Source of the DNA: Maricaulis sp034670125
GTDB lineage: Bacteria > Pseudomonadota > Alphaproteobacteria > Caulobacterales > Maricaulaceae
DNA: 64,000 nucleotides
Reading direction: 5' to 3'
Assembly: GCF_034670125.1 (NCBI RefSeq)
Contig: NZ_JAXMOC010000006.1
Span: 1-64,000 of the forward strand
Shown here: positions 36,401 through 44,737 of the stretch, one piece after another
Layout of the letters: each line of letters starts with the position of its first letter
Numbering within the stretch: the stretch's first letter is position 1
Translations under genes and position numbers: made by a program
The notes under the pieces: model-generated
Databases searched by the model: none
The model's input: only the letters and a program-made list of their open reading frames with translations
Told to the model about the DNA's origin: nothing

Positions 36401-36894
36401 AAGTGTTCGCGGACTATGAGGATCACCGCCGCGAGTTCGGGCGGGTCGATCGCCTGCCGACTCCCGTCTTTTTCTACGGGATGGAACCGGGTGAGGAGAT
36501 CTCGGTCGAGATCGATCCCGGCAAGGCACTCAACATCCGCCTGATGGCCATCGGCGAGCCCAATGATGCCGGTCTGCGCGAGGTCTTCTTCGAGCTCAAC
36601 GGCCAGCCGCGCGTGGTCCGCATCGATGACAAATCGGTCGCCTCAACCGTCATCGCCAATGAAAAGGCCGACATGGCCAATACCGCCCACATTCCCGCAC
36701 CGATGCCCGGCCTGATCGCCACCGTCGCCGCCAAGGAGGGCGACACCATCAAGGCCGGCACCCTGCTGATGACGCTTGAAGCGATGAAAATGGAAACATC
36801 GATCACCGCCCCGCATGCCGGGACCGTCAAGCGCCTGCCGATCAGCGCCGGGGCGCAAGTCGACGCCAAGGATCTGCTGGCCGTGGTGGAGTGA
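33454..36894 (+). CDS. pyc: Pyruvate carboxylase
   Basis: Biotin enzyme that makes oxaloacetate from pyruvate, bicarbonate and ATP. The 1146-residue chain holds the biotin carboxylase domain (KLLVANRSEIAIRIMRA; ATP loop GGGGRGMR; catalytic HIEVQILGD and FIEVNPRVQVEHTVTEE), the carboxyltransferase domain (TDTTMRDGHQSLLATRMR, metal-binding HYHTHDTSG), the PYC_OADA allosteric region and the C-terminal biotinyl domain with K1112 in EAMKMET. The full length agrees with the single-chain alpha4 type. Translation begins at a TTG with GGAG seven bases upstream, the only fitting start for the conserved N-terminus. It is monocistronic. Confidence 0.97.
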   Translation: MPTEKLLVANRSEIAIRIMRAATELGLRTVAIYAEEDKLALHRFKADESYRVGAGLGPVKAYLDIDGIIAIAKKCGATLIHPGYGFLSENPDFAEACAAAGLTFIGPSPDVMKSLGNKVAARNMAVEAVVPVVPATGPLPDASDDWAAMADKVGYPLMLKASWGGGGRGMRVIEDASELHAQAEAGRREAEAAFGNGEVYLEKLIRRARHIEVQILGDSHGNLVHLFERDCTVQRRNQKVVERAPAPDMGEETRSAICDAALRLVRHAGYCGAGTVEFLLDSETGKFYFIEVNPRVQVEHTVTEEVTGIDIVRAQIQIARGGHIGIESETGVPEQSKITLHGHALQCRVTTEDPQNNFTPDYGRITAYRGATGFGIRLDGGTAYSGAVITRYFDSLLEKVTAWAATPEEAVRRMDRALREFRIRGVSTNIAFLENVINHPDFVSGNITTRFIDTTPALFDFPKRRDRATRLLGFIADVSVNGNPEVAGRPLPPSHAVTPVPPPSSGKAPDGTKQLLDQLGPEGFRDWMLAQKRVLITDTTMRDGHQSLLATRMRSHDMVQVSEAYAEHLSDLFSVECWGGATFDVALRFLKEDSWDRLADLRQRMPNVMLQMLLRASNAVGYTNYPDNAVDLFVKQAAETGIDVFRVFDSLNWAENMKVAMESVLKTDRLCEAAICYTGDLGHAERPKYQLDYYLGLARELKSAGAHIIGIKDMAGLCRPAQIRTLVSAIKHETGLPVHYHTHDTSGIAAATVLAACEAGADAVDAAMDSFSGLTSQPNLGSIVTALGDTDRATGLDPAVIRRFSDYWEDVRTQYAAFEPDLRAGASEVYLHEMPGGQFTNLKEQARSMGLAERWHEVAKMYASVNMMFGDIVKVTPSSKVVGDMALYMVSSGLTPEDVCDPDTEINFPESVIGLLRGDLGQPPGGWPPALQAKALKGEKPRTDRPGQHLEPVDFDAIRATIKGHGEREINDNDVCSAIMYPKVFADYEDHRREFGRVDRLPTPVFFYGMEPGEEISVEIDPGKALNIRLMAIGEPNDAGLREVFFELNGQPRVVRIDDKSVASTVIANEKADMANTAHIPAPMPGLIATVAAKEGDTIKAGTLLMTLEAMKMETSITAPHAGTVKRLPISAGAQVDAKDLLAVVE

Positions 36895-36914
36895 AAGCCG
36901 CGGCTCGGTGAGCG

Positions 36915-37376
36915 TCAGCCCCGAGGATGCTCGGCCCGTCGCACCGCTGCAGTCAGGAGCGCGGCGAACAACGCCAGATCAAGAAGATTGAAGCCGATAT
37001 CGAGCGCGATCGCCCAGCCTTCCAGAATGAACTCATAGGAGACGAACATCGAGGCCGATAGCCACAGTGCGAAATCGAGCAGGCCCGCAAGAAAATAGAC
37101 GGCGCATGCGGCGACCGGTCGTGAGGGGTAGAGGGAGGCCGCGACCAGGTATCCCGCGACGTAGGTGAGCCAGAACCCGAAAAACACCGGCCGAATGCTG
37201 TCGATGAACTCGGCAAGAAACCCCTGTACGAAATCGGTGCCGGGAACGCCCAGTCGATAGGCCAACAGGACCAGAAAGAGCTGAAGCGCCCAAAGGCCAC
37301 GAAACCAGAGCCCACAGCCCAATACGGCCGCGGCCATCGTTCCCTTTTGAAAGCTCAATCCTGCCTGATACCGCAT
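36915..37376 (-). CDS. Four-helix membrane protein of unknown function
   Basis: The 153-residue protein (start MRYQAG) has four hydrophobic segments (LWALQLFLVLLAYRLG; FFGFWLTYVAGYLVAASLY; ACAVYFLAGLLDFALWLSAS; LDLALFAALLTAA). No family is recognised. It is convergent with pyc, with a 20-base gap, and separated by 67 bases from the hydrolase gene further upstream on its strand, so it may be the last gene of that unit. The start nine codons upstream at 37403 is possible. Confidence 0.6.
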   Translation of the reverse strand: MRYQAGLSFQKGTMAAAVLGCGLWFRGLWALQLFLVLLAYRLGVPGTDFVQGFLAEFIDSIRPVFFGFWLTYVAGYLVAASLYPSRPVAACAVYFLAGLLDFALWLSASMFVSYEFILEGWAIALDIGFNLLDLALFAALLTAAVRRAEHPRG

Positions 37377-37443
37377 GAATCTGCCTTGCTTCAGCGAGGC
37401 CAATCAAACCAAAATCAGTCACAAAATGCAACCAAGAGGCAGA

Positions 37444-38418
37444 TCAGAAGACCTTGCCGGCCATACGCACAACGAAATCTTCAAGTCGCTCCGGCTCGAT
37501 CACCGGCGGCATATGGCCCCGATCGTCCATGGTTTCGACATCGGCATCGGGGAGTGCGGCGGTGAGTGCGTCGATCTGTTCCGGAGCCGACAGAATACGA
37601 TCCGCCATCCCGTAGAACATCCCGACCGGGACCTTGATCTCGCCGATCCGCGCGGTGATGAGGTGCATGTCCCTGCCCACGGCGGTGAGGTCAGTGGCCG
37701 CAGCGTAAAAGGCGTCTGGACGCATGGAGAGCAGGCCACCACCGCGGACCCGGAAGTCATCCGGTGCCGGGTCCGGACCGAAGATGATAGCCAGCGTTTT
37801 GGCGCCATTGCGGATCGACATCGGAATGGCCACAGTCTCCGCGATGAAGCGGCGCATGGCCGGATTGGCGACATCAATCCCGGCAAAGGCCTCGGAGGGC
37901 GCATCCGGTGGAGTGACCAGCGCGGACACAAGAGCCAGCCCGCCAACGCGCTCTGGATGATTGACGGCCAGTGCCAGCGACACCGCACCGCCCAGCGAAT
38001 GGCCGACCAGCAGCGGCTTTTCGATGCCTTCCTTTTCCAGCATCTCGGCGATCATGCGGGCCTGCTGCGGGATTCGGGCCTGCTCGTCGCTGTCACGCTC
38101 GGACCAGCCGCAACCGGGACGATCGACCGCGATGGCGCGATAGCCGGCAGCGGCGAGGCGCTCGGTCATGGCGTAGGCGAAATTATGGTGGTTGCCGCCC
38201 AGCCCGTGGATCATCACGACCGGCTGCCCCTCGCCCTTTTCGACCCAGTGCAGGCGCCCGCCCGACACCTCGGTGAAGCGGCCCCTCGGCGGCAGGGCGG
38301 CCGACGCCTTCTTCGCCACCATGTGGCTGAAGCGCCAGGCGATGACGAGGGCGATGACCAGTACCAGCAAGCTGGTGACGACGATCCCGGTGATCACACC
38401 GATCAGAGTTTCAAACAT
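37444..38418 (-). CDS. Membrane-anchored alpha/beta hydrolase
   Basis: The 324-residue protein has an N-terminal transmembrane helix (IGVITGIVVTSLLVLVIALV) and a classic alpha/beta hydrolase domain: MIHGLGGNHHNF with the oxyanion region, nucleophile S141 in VGHSLGG, and catalytic His in DRGHMPPVIEPERL with the acid in the GMADRIL segment. The substrate is unknown; esterase or lactone hydrolase is plausible because the two preceding genes encode a Baeyer-Villiger-type monooxygenase and an SDR. It lies nine bases after the SDR gene. Confidence 0.88.
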   Translation of the reverse strand: MFETLIGVITGIVVTSLLVLVIALVIAWRFSHMVAKKASAALPPRGRFTEVSGGRLHWVEKGEGQPVVMIHGLGGNHHNFAYAMTERLAAAGYRAIAVDRPGCGWSERDSDEQARIPQQARMIAEMLEKEGIEKPLLVGHSLGGAVSLALAVNHPERVGGLALVSALVTPPDAPSEAFAGIDVANPAMRRFIAETVAIPMSIRNGAKTLAIIFGPDPAPDDFRVRGGGLLSMRPDAFYAAATDLTAVGRDMHLITARIGEIKVPVGMFYGMADRILSAPEQIDALTAALPDADVETMDDRGHMPPVIEPERLEDFVVRMAGKVF

Positions 38419-38427
38419 GGCAATCCC

Positions 38428-39261
38428 CTAGGAGGCGCGCTTGGCACCAACCATTTTTTGCATGAGCGACCAGTAGCGGGTCGGGAAAATCCGTTCGATC
38501 CACATCATGGTGTGTGCATCCCGGCCGACAAGTATGCGAGGCTTCCGGCGGGCAACGCCGTCAAGGATGATCCGCGCCGCTTCGGCTGGCGGCATGACCA
38601 GCAGGCGCTGGGTCTGCTTCCGGGCTGCTTCCATTTCCTCGGGAGACGCACCCGGTGGCGATTTTGCGCTGGCCGCAATTTGGGTTGCGATCCCGCCCGG
38701 ATGGACTGTCGTCACCCCGATCGACGATCCAGCTAGCTCATGCCGCAAGGCATTGGAAAACCCCTTCACGCCAAACTTGGCCGTCGAATAGGCGGCCTGA
38801 CCGGCCGGCGCGACAATACCGAAGATGCTGGAAATATTGACGATATGGGCTTCATCAACGGCACGCAGCTTGGGCAGGAAGGCCCGCGTCATCCGGATGA
38901 CACCATAAAGATTGATGTCCAGCAGGCGTTCAAAATCGGCCATGTCGACGTCCTCGAACATCCCGCCCAGCGCGATCCCGGCATTGTTGAAGAGCAGGTG
39001 GACCGGTGTACCATTCGCGTCGACATCCTTTGCCAGCCGGGCAATGGCCGCGGCATCGGCCATGTCGGCCACGAAGGTCGAGACCGTACAGCCGTCCGCC
39101 CGCAAAGGCGCCGCGACGGTTTCAAGTCCGTCGGCATTGACGTCGACCAGGATGAGACCGGCCCCGCGTGCAGCCAGTCCCGCCGCCAGCGCCGCGCCAA
39201 TCCCGCTGGCGGCGCCGGTGATCAACGCCGTGCGGCCGGAATAGTCAAAACGGCTGCTCAT
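38428..39261 (-). CDS. Short-chain dehydrogenase/reductase
   Basis: The 277-residue protein has the NAD(P) motif TGAASGIG (15-22), NNAG at 92-95 and the catalytic set S144, Y158 and K162 (YSTAK). The HPGGIATQ segment is typical of classical SDRs. Acidic D40 after strand beta-2 (VDVN) favours NAD over NADP. Its ATG overlaps the stop of the monooxygenase gene (ATGA), so the two are coupled. The substrate, probably an alcohol or ketone handled together with the monooxygenase, is not known. Confidence 0.92.
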   Translation of the reverse strand: MSSRFDYSGRTALITGAASGIGAALAAGLAARGAGLILVDVNADGLETVAAPLRADGCTVSTFVADMADAAAIARLAKDVDANGTPVHLLFNNAGIALGGMFEDVDMADFERLLDINLYGVIRMTRAFLPKLRAVDEAHIVNISSIFGIVAPAGQAAYSTAKFGVKGFSNALRHELAGSSIGVTTVHPGGIATQIAASAKSPPGASPEEMEAARKQTQRLLVMPPAEAARIILDGVARRKPRILVGRDAHTMMWIERIFPTRYWSLMQKMVGAKRAS

Positions 39262-40751
39262 TCCGCCGCTTCCCGGGTTGCCGGCTGACCGACCGAGTCA
39301 GGGGCTTTGGAGAACGTCATATAGCCATCCTCAAGCTTGCCGAAGCGGATCGTGAGCATGTCCTGGACATAGTTCTGATAGGTCTTCCACGGCGCCCGGT
39401 CGCCCTGTTTGGGTAAATGCGCGAGGGCCCGCTGAACATAGCCGGACGAGAAATCGAGCAAGGGCTCGGGCTTGATGTCATCCGGCACCTGCGGAATGGC
39501 GATATCGGTTCCGGTCTTTTCCATGTGATTGAGCATGCGGCAGACGCGTTCGCAGGTCAGGTCGACCTTCAGGGTCCAGGACGCGTTGGTGTACCCGAAT
39601 GCGAGCGCAAAATTGGGCACATCGCCCAACATCATACCGCGATAGGTGTAGAGATCAGCCGGATCGACGACTGCTCCGTCGCGCGAGATTTGCGCCCCGC
39701 CGGCCAGCTGCATCTCCAGCCCGGTCGCCGGAACGATGATGTCGGCGTCCAGTGTTGCGCCGGACTTCAGTTGAATGCCGGTCGTGGTGAAGCACTCGAT
39801 GTGATCCGTGACGATGTCTGCCTTGCCGGACTTCAACACCTGAAAGAAATCGCCATCCGGTGCCAGGCAGAAGCGCTGGTCCCAAGGGTTATAGCTTGGC
39901 GTGAAATGGGTCTCGACATCAAAGCCCTCGCCCAACTCGTCCCGAACCGCCTTGATCACCGCCTTCTTGACGAAATTCGGCCAGCGCTTGGATATCTGGT
40001 AGATATAGATGGCCAGACCGATATTCTTGATCCGCGACAGCAGGTAGGCCAGCTTGGCCGGCAGGGCTTTGCGCAAGGCTTCAGCCACGCCATCGACCGA
40101 AGGGCGCGCGGCGATATAGGTCGGCGATCTTTGCAGCATGGTGACGTGGGATGCGGTTTCCGCCATCGCCGGCACCAGGGTCACTGCGGTCGCGCCGGAA
40201 CCGATGATCACCACCCGTTTGCCGGCATGGTCGAGTTCGCGATCCCATAATTGCGGATGAACAATCTCGCCCCTGAAGTCGTTATAACCGGCGAATTCGG
40301 GGAGGTATCCCTGATCATAACGGTAATAGCCCGAACACATCATCAGGAAGCGGACACTGAAGACCTTTTCCTGTCCTTCGCCGTCAACGGCGGTGACCTG
40401 CCACCTCGCAATCGCGCTGTTCCAGTCGGCCGCAACAACGCGATGACCGAAGCGGATATGCCTGTCGATCCCGTTTTCGCTGGCGGTATCAGTCACGTAT
40501 TGGCGAATGGCCGGCCCGTCGGCGAAGGCCTTGCCGCCGGTCCACGGCCGGAAGGCATAGCCGAACGTGTACATGTCACTGTCCGAACGGATACCGGGAT
40601 AGCGAAACAGGTCCCATGTCCCGCCAATGGCATCCCGCGACTCCAGGATCGCATAACTGCGGCCGGGGCACCGTGTCTGCAAGTGATAGGCGGCGCCAAT
40701 ACCCGACAGGCCGGCGCCGACAATCAGGACATCGAATTCATTCGCGGACAT
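39258..40751 (-). CDS. Flavin-containing (Baeyer-Villiger type) monooxygenase
   Basis: The 497-residue flavoenzyme has the FAD motif GAGLSGIGAAYHL at residue 12, the DLFRYPGIRSDSDMYTFGY segment, the fingerprint FRGEIVHPQLWD (FxGxxxHxxxWD) and the NADPH motif GSGATAVTLVPA. The closest group in style is the EthA-like class. It would insert oxygen into ketones to give esters, which the hydrolase two genes on could cleave, with the SDR providing the ketone from an alcohol. The start at 40751 has GGGAG five bases upstream; the longer frame to 40922 is not supported. Confidence 0.9.
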   Translation of the reverse strand: MSANEFDVLIVGAGLSGIGAAYHLQTRCPGRSYAILESRDAIGGTWDLFRYPGIRSDSDMYTFGYAFRPWTGGKAFADGPAIRQYVTDTASENGIDRHIRFGHRVVAADWNSAIARWQVTAVDGEGQEKVFSVRFLMMCSGYYRYDQGYLPEFAGYNDFRGEIVHPQLWDRELDHAGKRVVIIGSGATAVTLVPAMAETASHVTMLQRSPTYIAARPSVDGVAEALRKALPAKLAYLLSRIKNIGLAIYIYQISKRWPNFVKKAVIKAVRDELGEGFDVETHFTPSYNPWDQRFCLAPDGDFFQVLKSGKADIVTDHIECFTTTGIQLKSGATLDADIIVPATGLEMQLAGGAQISRDGAVVDPADLYTYRGMMLGDVPNFALAFGYTNASWTLKVDLTCERVCRMLNHMEKTGTDIAIPQVPDDIKPEPLLDFSSGYVQRALAHLPKQGDRAPWKTYQNYVQDMLTIRFGKLEDGYMTFSKAPDSVGQPATREAAE

Positions 40752-40812
40752 GTCTGCTCCCATACCGTGTCTTCGGCAGTGTAAGAAAAGTGAACACCGT
40801 TTGCCAGCCGTT

Positions 40813-42135
40813 TCAAGCGTCTTGGCGCGCCGCCAGCCAGGCCGACCGAAGCGCCGCTGCCCAGAACAGTCCGCCCAGCCCGACCCGCACCCGACCGTCG
40901 TTGGATGCCCGGGCCAATTCAATCGCCGCCTCGGCGGTCGAAGCGACCTGTAGCCGGGCTTGAGGATTGCGCTGACCGTACATCGCTGCGAGCACCGGCG
41001 CCGGCACCCCGCCCGGCAAGGTCGACACGATCACCTCGTCGAAGGTCGGGGTGAGTTGCTCAAGCATCGCATCAACAGGCTTGTCCGCCGATATGGCCAG
41101 CAACAATCTCGCCGGGCGACCGTGCAGCAGGGTCATTACACCGGAGACGGCTTCCGCCAGGCCGGCCGGCGTGTGACCCGCATCGATGATCAGCTCCGCC
41201 TCCCCGGCACCGCCGCTGCCGGTCCCCGCGGACAGGATTTCCATTCGCGCCGGATTACCGCAATTGGCCAGCGCGTCGACGACCAGGTCCGGCCAACCGC
41301 CCGCAAACAGGTCGGGCCGGACCTGGGCGAACACCTCCAGCGCGATCTCCAGATTGTCGGCCTGAAAACGCCCATGCATCGACGTGGTGACGTCTATCGG
41401 GCCATGCACTCGATGGTTCAGCCGGATACGGTGACCGGTGATGGTGTCATGGCTGACCGATGGGCCAAGGACATCGCTTGCCCAGACCGCACGAACCGGC
41501 TTGAGGCCGGCCATCAGCGCCAGTGACGGCCGCTCGCTCTGGAAACTGCGCCCGATCACCACGCCGGCACCGGGCGCCGCCACATCCAGCTTGTCCAGAG
41601 CCACCTCCCGCAAGCTGGTTCCCAGCAAGGGCATGTGCTCGCGGTCAAGGCTCACCATCGCCACGGCCGGCGCCTGCAGCAACCGGGTCGGGTCATATCG
41701 TCCGCCAATGCCGGCTTCCATGACCAAGCGTTCGGCGCCAGCCTGTTCAAACCACAGCAGGGCGGTCAGGAAGCCGGCTTCGAAGGCGCACGCCTGATCG
41801 CCCGGATGGGCGGCGAGATGGGCGCGGATCGCGGCGCCGACTCGCCTCTCCAGGTCGGACAGGACCGCATCACCGATCCGCTCGCCATCCAGCTCGAAGC
41901 GCTCATTGAAGGCGTGAAGGTGCGGGGATGTGAACAGGCCCGTCCGCTCACCCGCGCCCCGAAACAGGGCGCTCAGCATCCGGGCAACACTGCCCTTGCC
42001 ATTGCTACCGACGATCACGACCGCCCGGCGCCCCATGGCCGCCAGGTCGAGGCCCAGCCGGTCAGCTATCGCGGCAGTACGGGCCAGCCCGACACCCGCG
42101 CCGAAGCGCGGCAGGTCCAGCGTACTTGCCTTCAT
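40813..42135 (-). CDS. Mur-ligase family protein (FolC/CphA-like)
   Basis: The 440-residue protein has the Mur-ligase P-loop GSNGKGS (43-49), FTSPHLHAFNERF typical of the FolC branch, the metal/ATP segment EAGIGGRYDPTR, and the C-terminal Mur domain around IIDAGHTPAGLAEAV. It is close to folylpolyglutamate synthase in length and pattern, but FolC would normally be next to accD. Here it overlaps (ATGA) an ATP-grasp gene, and the two domains, ATP-grasp then Mur ligase, are the order seen fused in cyanophycin synthetase. An amino-acid ligase making a small peptide-like product is an inference. Confidence 0.82.
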   Translation of the reverse strand: MKASTLDLPRFGAGVGLARTAAIADRLGLDLAAMGRRAVVIVGSNGKGSVARMLSALFRGAGERTGLFTSPHLHAFNERFELDGERIGDAVLSDLERRVGAAIRAHLAAHPGDQACAFEAGFLTALLWFEQAGAERLVMEAGIGGRYDPTRLLQAPAVAMVSLDREHMPLLGTSLREVALDKLDVAAPGAGVVIGRSFQSERPSLALMAGLKPVRAVWASDVLGPSVSHDTITGHRIRLNHRVHGPIDVTTSMHGRFQADNLEIALEVFAQVRPDLFAGGWPDLVVDALANCGNPARMEILSAGTGSGGAGEAELIIDAGHTPAGLAEAVSGVMTLLHGRPARLLLAISADKPVDAMLEQLTPTFDEVIVSTLPGGVPAPVLAAMYGQRNPQARLQVASTAEAAIELARASNDGRVRVGLGGLFWAAALRSAWLAARQDA

Positions 42136-43136
42136 CGCCGGGCCTCCAGCGCGCGCGTCAGAATGTCGGCCCACAAGGCTTGCGCCAGCTCGACTTCACC
42201 CAAAGTCTCGAGCGACTGGAAACCCGGATTGGCATTTACCTCCAGTACGACCGGGACACCACCAGCCGGCGCGAACAGGTCAACGCCCGCCACCTGCAGG
42301 CCCAAAGCGGCTGTCGCGGCCACGGCCAGATCGGCGAGCGGGGGCGACACCGTGGTGGTAAAACCGTCGACCTGCCCGCCGGCGGCAATATTGCCGCGCC
42401 CGCCCAGGGGCAGACGGGTACCCGGAGTCGACCTGTCGGCGGCGCGAACGCCGGCGGCCTCCAGGCAGGCCGCGAAATCGGCCGCGGTGACCGGGCTCAG
42501 CGCGTCGTTTGCCAGCCGGCCATTGAGTCGCTCGAACAGGCGTTGCCAACTGGACCGCCCGTCACCCGCTAGGCCGCCCGGCGCCTTGCCATACTGGAAC
42601 CGGGCCACCCCCGCGACGACGAGAACCCGAAATTCCGGCGCATCCACAAACGGCTGGACTACGATCTGGTCATGGAACCGGGCGACCCGGTCGAGATAGT
42701 CGTGCAACGCGCCCTGGTCGCGGATCAATTCGGCGAAGTCGCCATGGGCACCGCGATTGGGCTTGGCGAAGACGGGGTAGCACGCCGTGCTGCCCCATTG
42801 CTCCAGGTCCGCGCGCTCGCGGCCGGGGGCCCGCAAATGGGCCCGCGCCGTCTCGAGGAAGTAAAGCGATGTGGGGACATGCGGCAACCCGGCTTCGCCC
42901 AGCAGTGCGGTGGTGAAGGCCTTGTCACGCGCAATTGTATAGGCAGTGGCGGGATTGCCCGGATAGGCACAAATGGCGCCGGCACCACAGTGTACCCGCC
43001 GCCCGTCAGCCTCGACAGCAAACAGATAGCCCTCACCGCCATCCAGATCCAGAAAACGCCAACCCCGGGTCCGGCAGACAGCGCGCACCATACGGGCATT
43101 GAAAGGCAAGCGGTCGGAGGGGGGCATGGCGCGCAT
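42132..43136 (-). CDS. ATP-grasp ligase (cyanophycin-synthetase/RimK-like)
   Basis: The 334-residue protein has an ATP-grasp fold: YTIARDKAFTTALLGEAGLP for the first lysine region, PVFAKPNRGAHGD for the nucleotide lysine and Gly-rich loop, IVVQPFVDAPEFRVLVV for the adenine pocket, and AGVDLFAP / VLEVNANPGFQSLE for the Mg-binding acids. The NANPGF ending is typical of CphA and RimK/D-Ala ligase relatives. It is the upstream partner of the Mur-ligase gene. The amino acid substrates are unknown. A cysteine-rich pair near the N-terminus (VHCGAGAICAYPGN) is of unknown use. Confidence 0.82.
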   Translation of the reverse strand: MRAMPPSDRLPFNARMVRAVCRTRGWRFLDLDGGEGYLFAVEADGRRVHCGAGAICAYPGNPATAYTIARDKAFTTALLGEAGLPHVPTSLYFLETARAHLRAPGRERADLEQWGSTACYPVFAKPNRGAHGDFAELIRDQGALHDYLDRVARFHDQIVVQPFVDAPEFRVLVVAGVARFQYGKAPGGLAGDGRSSWQRLFERLNGRLANDALSPVTAADFAACLEAAGVRAADRSTPGTRLPLGGRGNIAAGGQVDGFTTTVSPPLADLAVAATAALGLQVAGVDLFAPAGGVPVVLEVNANPGFQSLETLGEVELAQALWADILTRALEARR

Positions 43137-43296
43137 GCGAAACTTCTACATCCGCGCCCGGCCCGCGGAAACAGTCGGCTGACGCCCAACCATGCCCGCC
43201 GCCACAAAACGCATGGACTGAATACATACCCAAGGGTCGATTTTTGCGAAATCCTGCTTATCTGATGGGCCGGACCGTTTCATCAAGGATACCCGC

Positions 43297-44397
43297 ATGA
43301 CCTCGACCGACGCCCTCTTCAAGCCTTTTTCTTTGGGTTCGCTTCAACTGCCCAACCGCATCGTAATGGCGCCGATGACACGTTCCAAAAGCCCCGATGG
43401 GGTGCCGGGTCAACCGGTCGTCGACTATTATCGTCGCCGGGCCGAGAACGCCGTTGGCCTGATCATCACCGAGGGCACGACCGTGGATCGCCCTGGCGCC
43501 AGCTTCGACGCGGCCATACCGAATTTTCATCAAGCCGAGTCGCTGGCCGGCTGGAAAAACGTCGTCGATGCGGTTCACAAGGCCGGCGGCAAGATCGCAC
43601 CGCAGCTCTGGCATGTCGGCCTTGCCCGCAAGCCCGGGACCGGGCCCAATCCGGAGGCCCGCTCCGACAGCCCGTCCGGCATTGTTCCGGGCGGCAATCA
43701 GGTTGGCGAGGCGATGAGCGCGGAGGATATCGCCGACACCATCGCCGCCTTTGCCAAAGCCGCCAAGGCCGCCGCCGACATCGGCTTCGATGCCATCGAG
43801 ATGCATGGCGCCCACGGGTACCTGCTCGACCAGTTTTTCTGGGAGGGCATGAACCAGCGTGATGACCGCTATGGCGGTGGCCTGACCGAGCGCACAACCA
43901 TCGTCCAGGAAATCATCAAGGCGATCCGCGCCGAAATCCCGTCCGACCTGCCCCTCATCCTGCGCTATTCGCAATGGAAGCAGCAGGACTACAATGCCCG
44001 CCTCGCCGACACGCCCGACCAGCTCGCCGAATTCCTCGGTCCGCTCTCGGACGCCGGTGTTGACATCTTCCACGCGTCCACTCGCCGGTTCTGGATCCCG
44101 GAATTCGAAGGGTCTGACCTCAACCTGGCCGGCTGGACGCAAAAACTGACCGGCAAGCCCGCGATTACGGTCGGTTCGGTCGGCCTCAACTCCGACTTCA
44201 TCGGAGCCTTCATGGGTGAAGGATCGCCGGCTGCTTCGCTGGACGGCCTGATGGAACGCCTGGAGCGCAATGAATTCGACCTGGTGGCCGTTGGCCGGGC
44301 GCTGATTTCCGATCCGGAATGGGCCGCCAAGGTACGCGACGGCCGCTTCGATGAATTGGAAGACTTCAGCGCCGAAAAACTCAAAGAATTGGTCTGA
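43297..44397 (+). CDS. Old yellow enzyme family alkene reductase
   Basis: The 366-residue flavoprotein shows FSLGSLQLPNRIVMAPMTRS at the start, PQLWHVGLARKPG, and the catalytic/substrate signature FDAIEMHGAHGYLLDQFFWE, then NQRDDRYGG. The C-terminus has GRALISDPEWAAKV. The family reduces activated C=C bonds with NAD(P)H and FMN. The usual OYE His-Asn or His-His pair is not fully traceable here: His is present in LWHVG but the MHGAHG element is the more usual FMN/substrate motif. It appears to be a single-gene unit. Confidence 0.9.
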   Translation: MTSTDALFKPFSLGSLQLPNRIVMAPMTRSKSPDGVPGQPVVDYYRRRAENAVGLIITEGTTVDRPGASFDAAIPNFHQAESLAGWKNVVDAVHKAGGKIAPQLWHVGLARKPGTGPNPEARSDSPSGIVPGGNQVGEAMSAEDIADTIAAFAKAAKAAADIGFDAIEMHGAHGYLLDQFFWEGMNQRDDRYGGGLTERTTIVQEIIKAIRAEIPSDLPLILRYSQWKQQDYNARLADTPDQLAEFLGPLSDAGVDIFHASTRRFWIPEFEGSDLNLAGWTQKLTGKPAITVGSVGLNSDFIGAFMGEGSPAASLDGLMERLERNEFDLVAVGRALISDPEWAAKVRDGRFDELEDFSAEKLKELV

Positions 44398-44416
44398 TGA
44401 TGGCATGAACCGCCCC

Positions 44417-44443
44417 GCCGCTCCGCTCACCAGGCGGAGCGGC
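44417..44443. terminator. Possible hairpin terminator after the reductase gene
   Basis: GCCGCTCCG and CGGAGCGGC pair around a nine-base loop 20 bases after the stop. No T-run follows, so factor-independent termination is doubtful. The rest of the gap to 44737 becomes AT-rich near the next gene, as expected for its promoter, and contains no other gene. Confidence 0.35.
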
Positions 44444-44737
44444 AAGAGGCGGTGGGCGATGTCCGGTCCGGGGTGCCCTGGTCGGCGAGAGTTCGGCTAG
44501 CGTGGAGCGGGTCTGCGACCGGTCCGCGGGCTCGCGACCGGCCTGCCAAGCTGGCGTCTCAGTCAGGCGATCCGCCCGATCACAGTTCATGCATAACAAA
44601 TGAGCCAAATTTTACTATCATTATCAACACGCTATGAATTTCGCGCATTTACAGTTAGTTGCAGTCTACAATTGAACGACACGTTAACTCCCAACACCTT
44701 AGCATGATCGGATAACAACTCTTGATGGATTGATATC

